Of a DNA stretch of 41,910 nucleotides, positions 41,742 through 41,910 are shown piece by piece. Source of the stretch: Rhizobiaceae bacterium (GTDB taxonomy: Bacteria; Pseudomonadota; Alphaproteobacteria; Rhizobiales; Rhizobiaceae); NCBI GenBank assembly GCA_028279875.1, contig JANQMU010000059.1, positions 1 to 41,910 of the forward strand, given 5' to 3'. Made by a program: the position numbers and the translations under genes. Numbering within the stretch: position 1 is the first letter of the stretch; the number at the start of each line of letters is the position of its first letter. The notes beneath the pieces were generated by a model. The model saw only the letters and a list, made by a program, of their open reading frames with translations, did no database searches and had not been told where the DNA came from.

Positions 41742-41910
41742 GGCAGGTCTCCACTTCCTTCTTTGTCCGGGCGAAAATCGCCACTGGTCACGACAATCGC
41801 CAATCCCGGATAGCGTATCAAACCGACATCCATCCGATGGACGGCTTCGTTGACGTAACAGTGCCCGCCCTTGCAGCTTTTGGCAATGTTTAAGCAACGG
41901 GCTGGCAGCG

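Larger units (their letters stand above)
40068..41910. repeat. Tandem array of 645-bp gene-containing units
   Basis: Equivalent points recur exactly 645 bp apart: gene ends at 40122, 40767 and 41412, and the segment gcaggtg(t/c)gcgc at 40068, 40713 and 41358. Each unit is one 330-bp gene plus a 315-bp spacer. The spacers (40452-40766, 41097-41411, and 41742 to the window end) are themselves similar and carry the upstream ribosome site. They contain no separate gene I can support: an open frame of 98 codons follows each stop, but copies differ by frame-shifting indels. The last spacer runs to the window edge, so more units may follow. Confidence 0.9.

Noticed and set aside
40068..41910. CRISPR-like repetition
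   Set aside because: Units are 645 bp, contain genes and have no short direct repeats with unique spacers.

Overview
The window reads as a GC-rich chromosomal segment of an alphaproteobacterium with a large catabolic repertoire. This placement is inferred from the TRAP and BMP-type ABC importers, LacI and IclR regulators, a CoxG/Mo-hydroxylase cluster and codon use; there is no rRNA or tRNA to confirm it. Almost all of the backbone is coding. The right end (about 39.5-41.9 kb) is visibly less GC-rich and repetitive.

Region 1 (1-2535): the C-terminal 840 or so residues of an RND efflux permease, cut by the window edge.

Region 2 (2581-16086): a LacI-controlled catabolic island. A TRAP importer (dctQ, dctM, dctP) and an SDR dehydrogenase lie on the minus strand. 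Divergent from them is a plus-strand operon: a hydroxyisobutyrate-dehydrogenase-type oxidoreductase, a LarA-family nickel-pincer racemase/epimerase and a complete cofactor set (LarC, LarE, LarB), followed by a GntR-like LacI regulator. A second SDR follows, then a split transketolase on the minus strand. Four palindromes centred on ACCGGT, at 6655, 6972, 13337 and 16071, tie these units together. The likely job is import of a polyhydroxy acid (aldonate-like), C2 epimerisation, oxidation and C2 transfer. No kinase, dehydratase or aldolase is present.

Region 3 (16209-21165): individually acting genes. They are an FHA-like/transmembrane/trypsin-like protease, a GNAT acetyltransferase, a periplasmic protein with two Cys-rich repeats, an AHSA1/ArsR pair and an EamA-type exporter.

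Region 4 (21280-39498): an IclR-controlled catabolic island. It holds a malonyl-CoA synthetase (MatB), a BMP-type ABC importer, a three-subunit molybdenum hydroxylase, an amidase, the IclR regulator, a creatininase-family amidohydrolase, a CoxG-like protein and an ATP-dependent hydantoinase/oxoprolinase pair (HyuA/HyuB). Four copies of a 17-bp palindrome (TATCCA-N6-GGATA), upstream of matB, the Mo-hydroxylase operon, amidase/iclR and hyuA, link the units. The gene set fits uptake, hydroxylation, ATP-dependent ring opening and amide hydrolysis of an N-heterocycle, with malonate (or a substituted malonate) activated by MatB. That pathway is inference.

Region 5 (39574-41910): a 173-bp MITE-like palindromic element, then a tandem array of 645-bp units. 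Each unit encodes a 109-residue secreted eight-cysteine protein of no family I recognise. Three copies are visible and the array runs off the end of the window.
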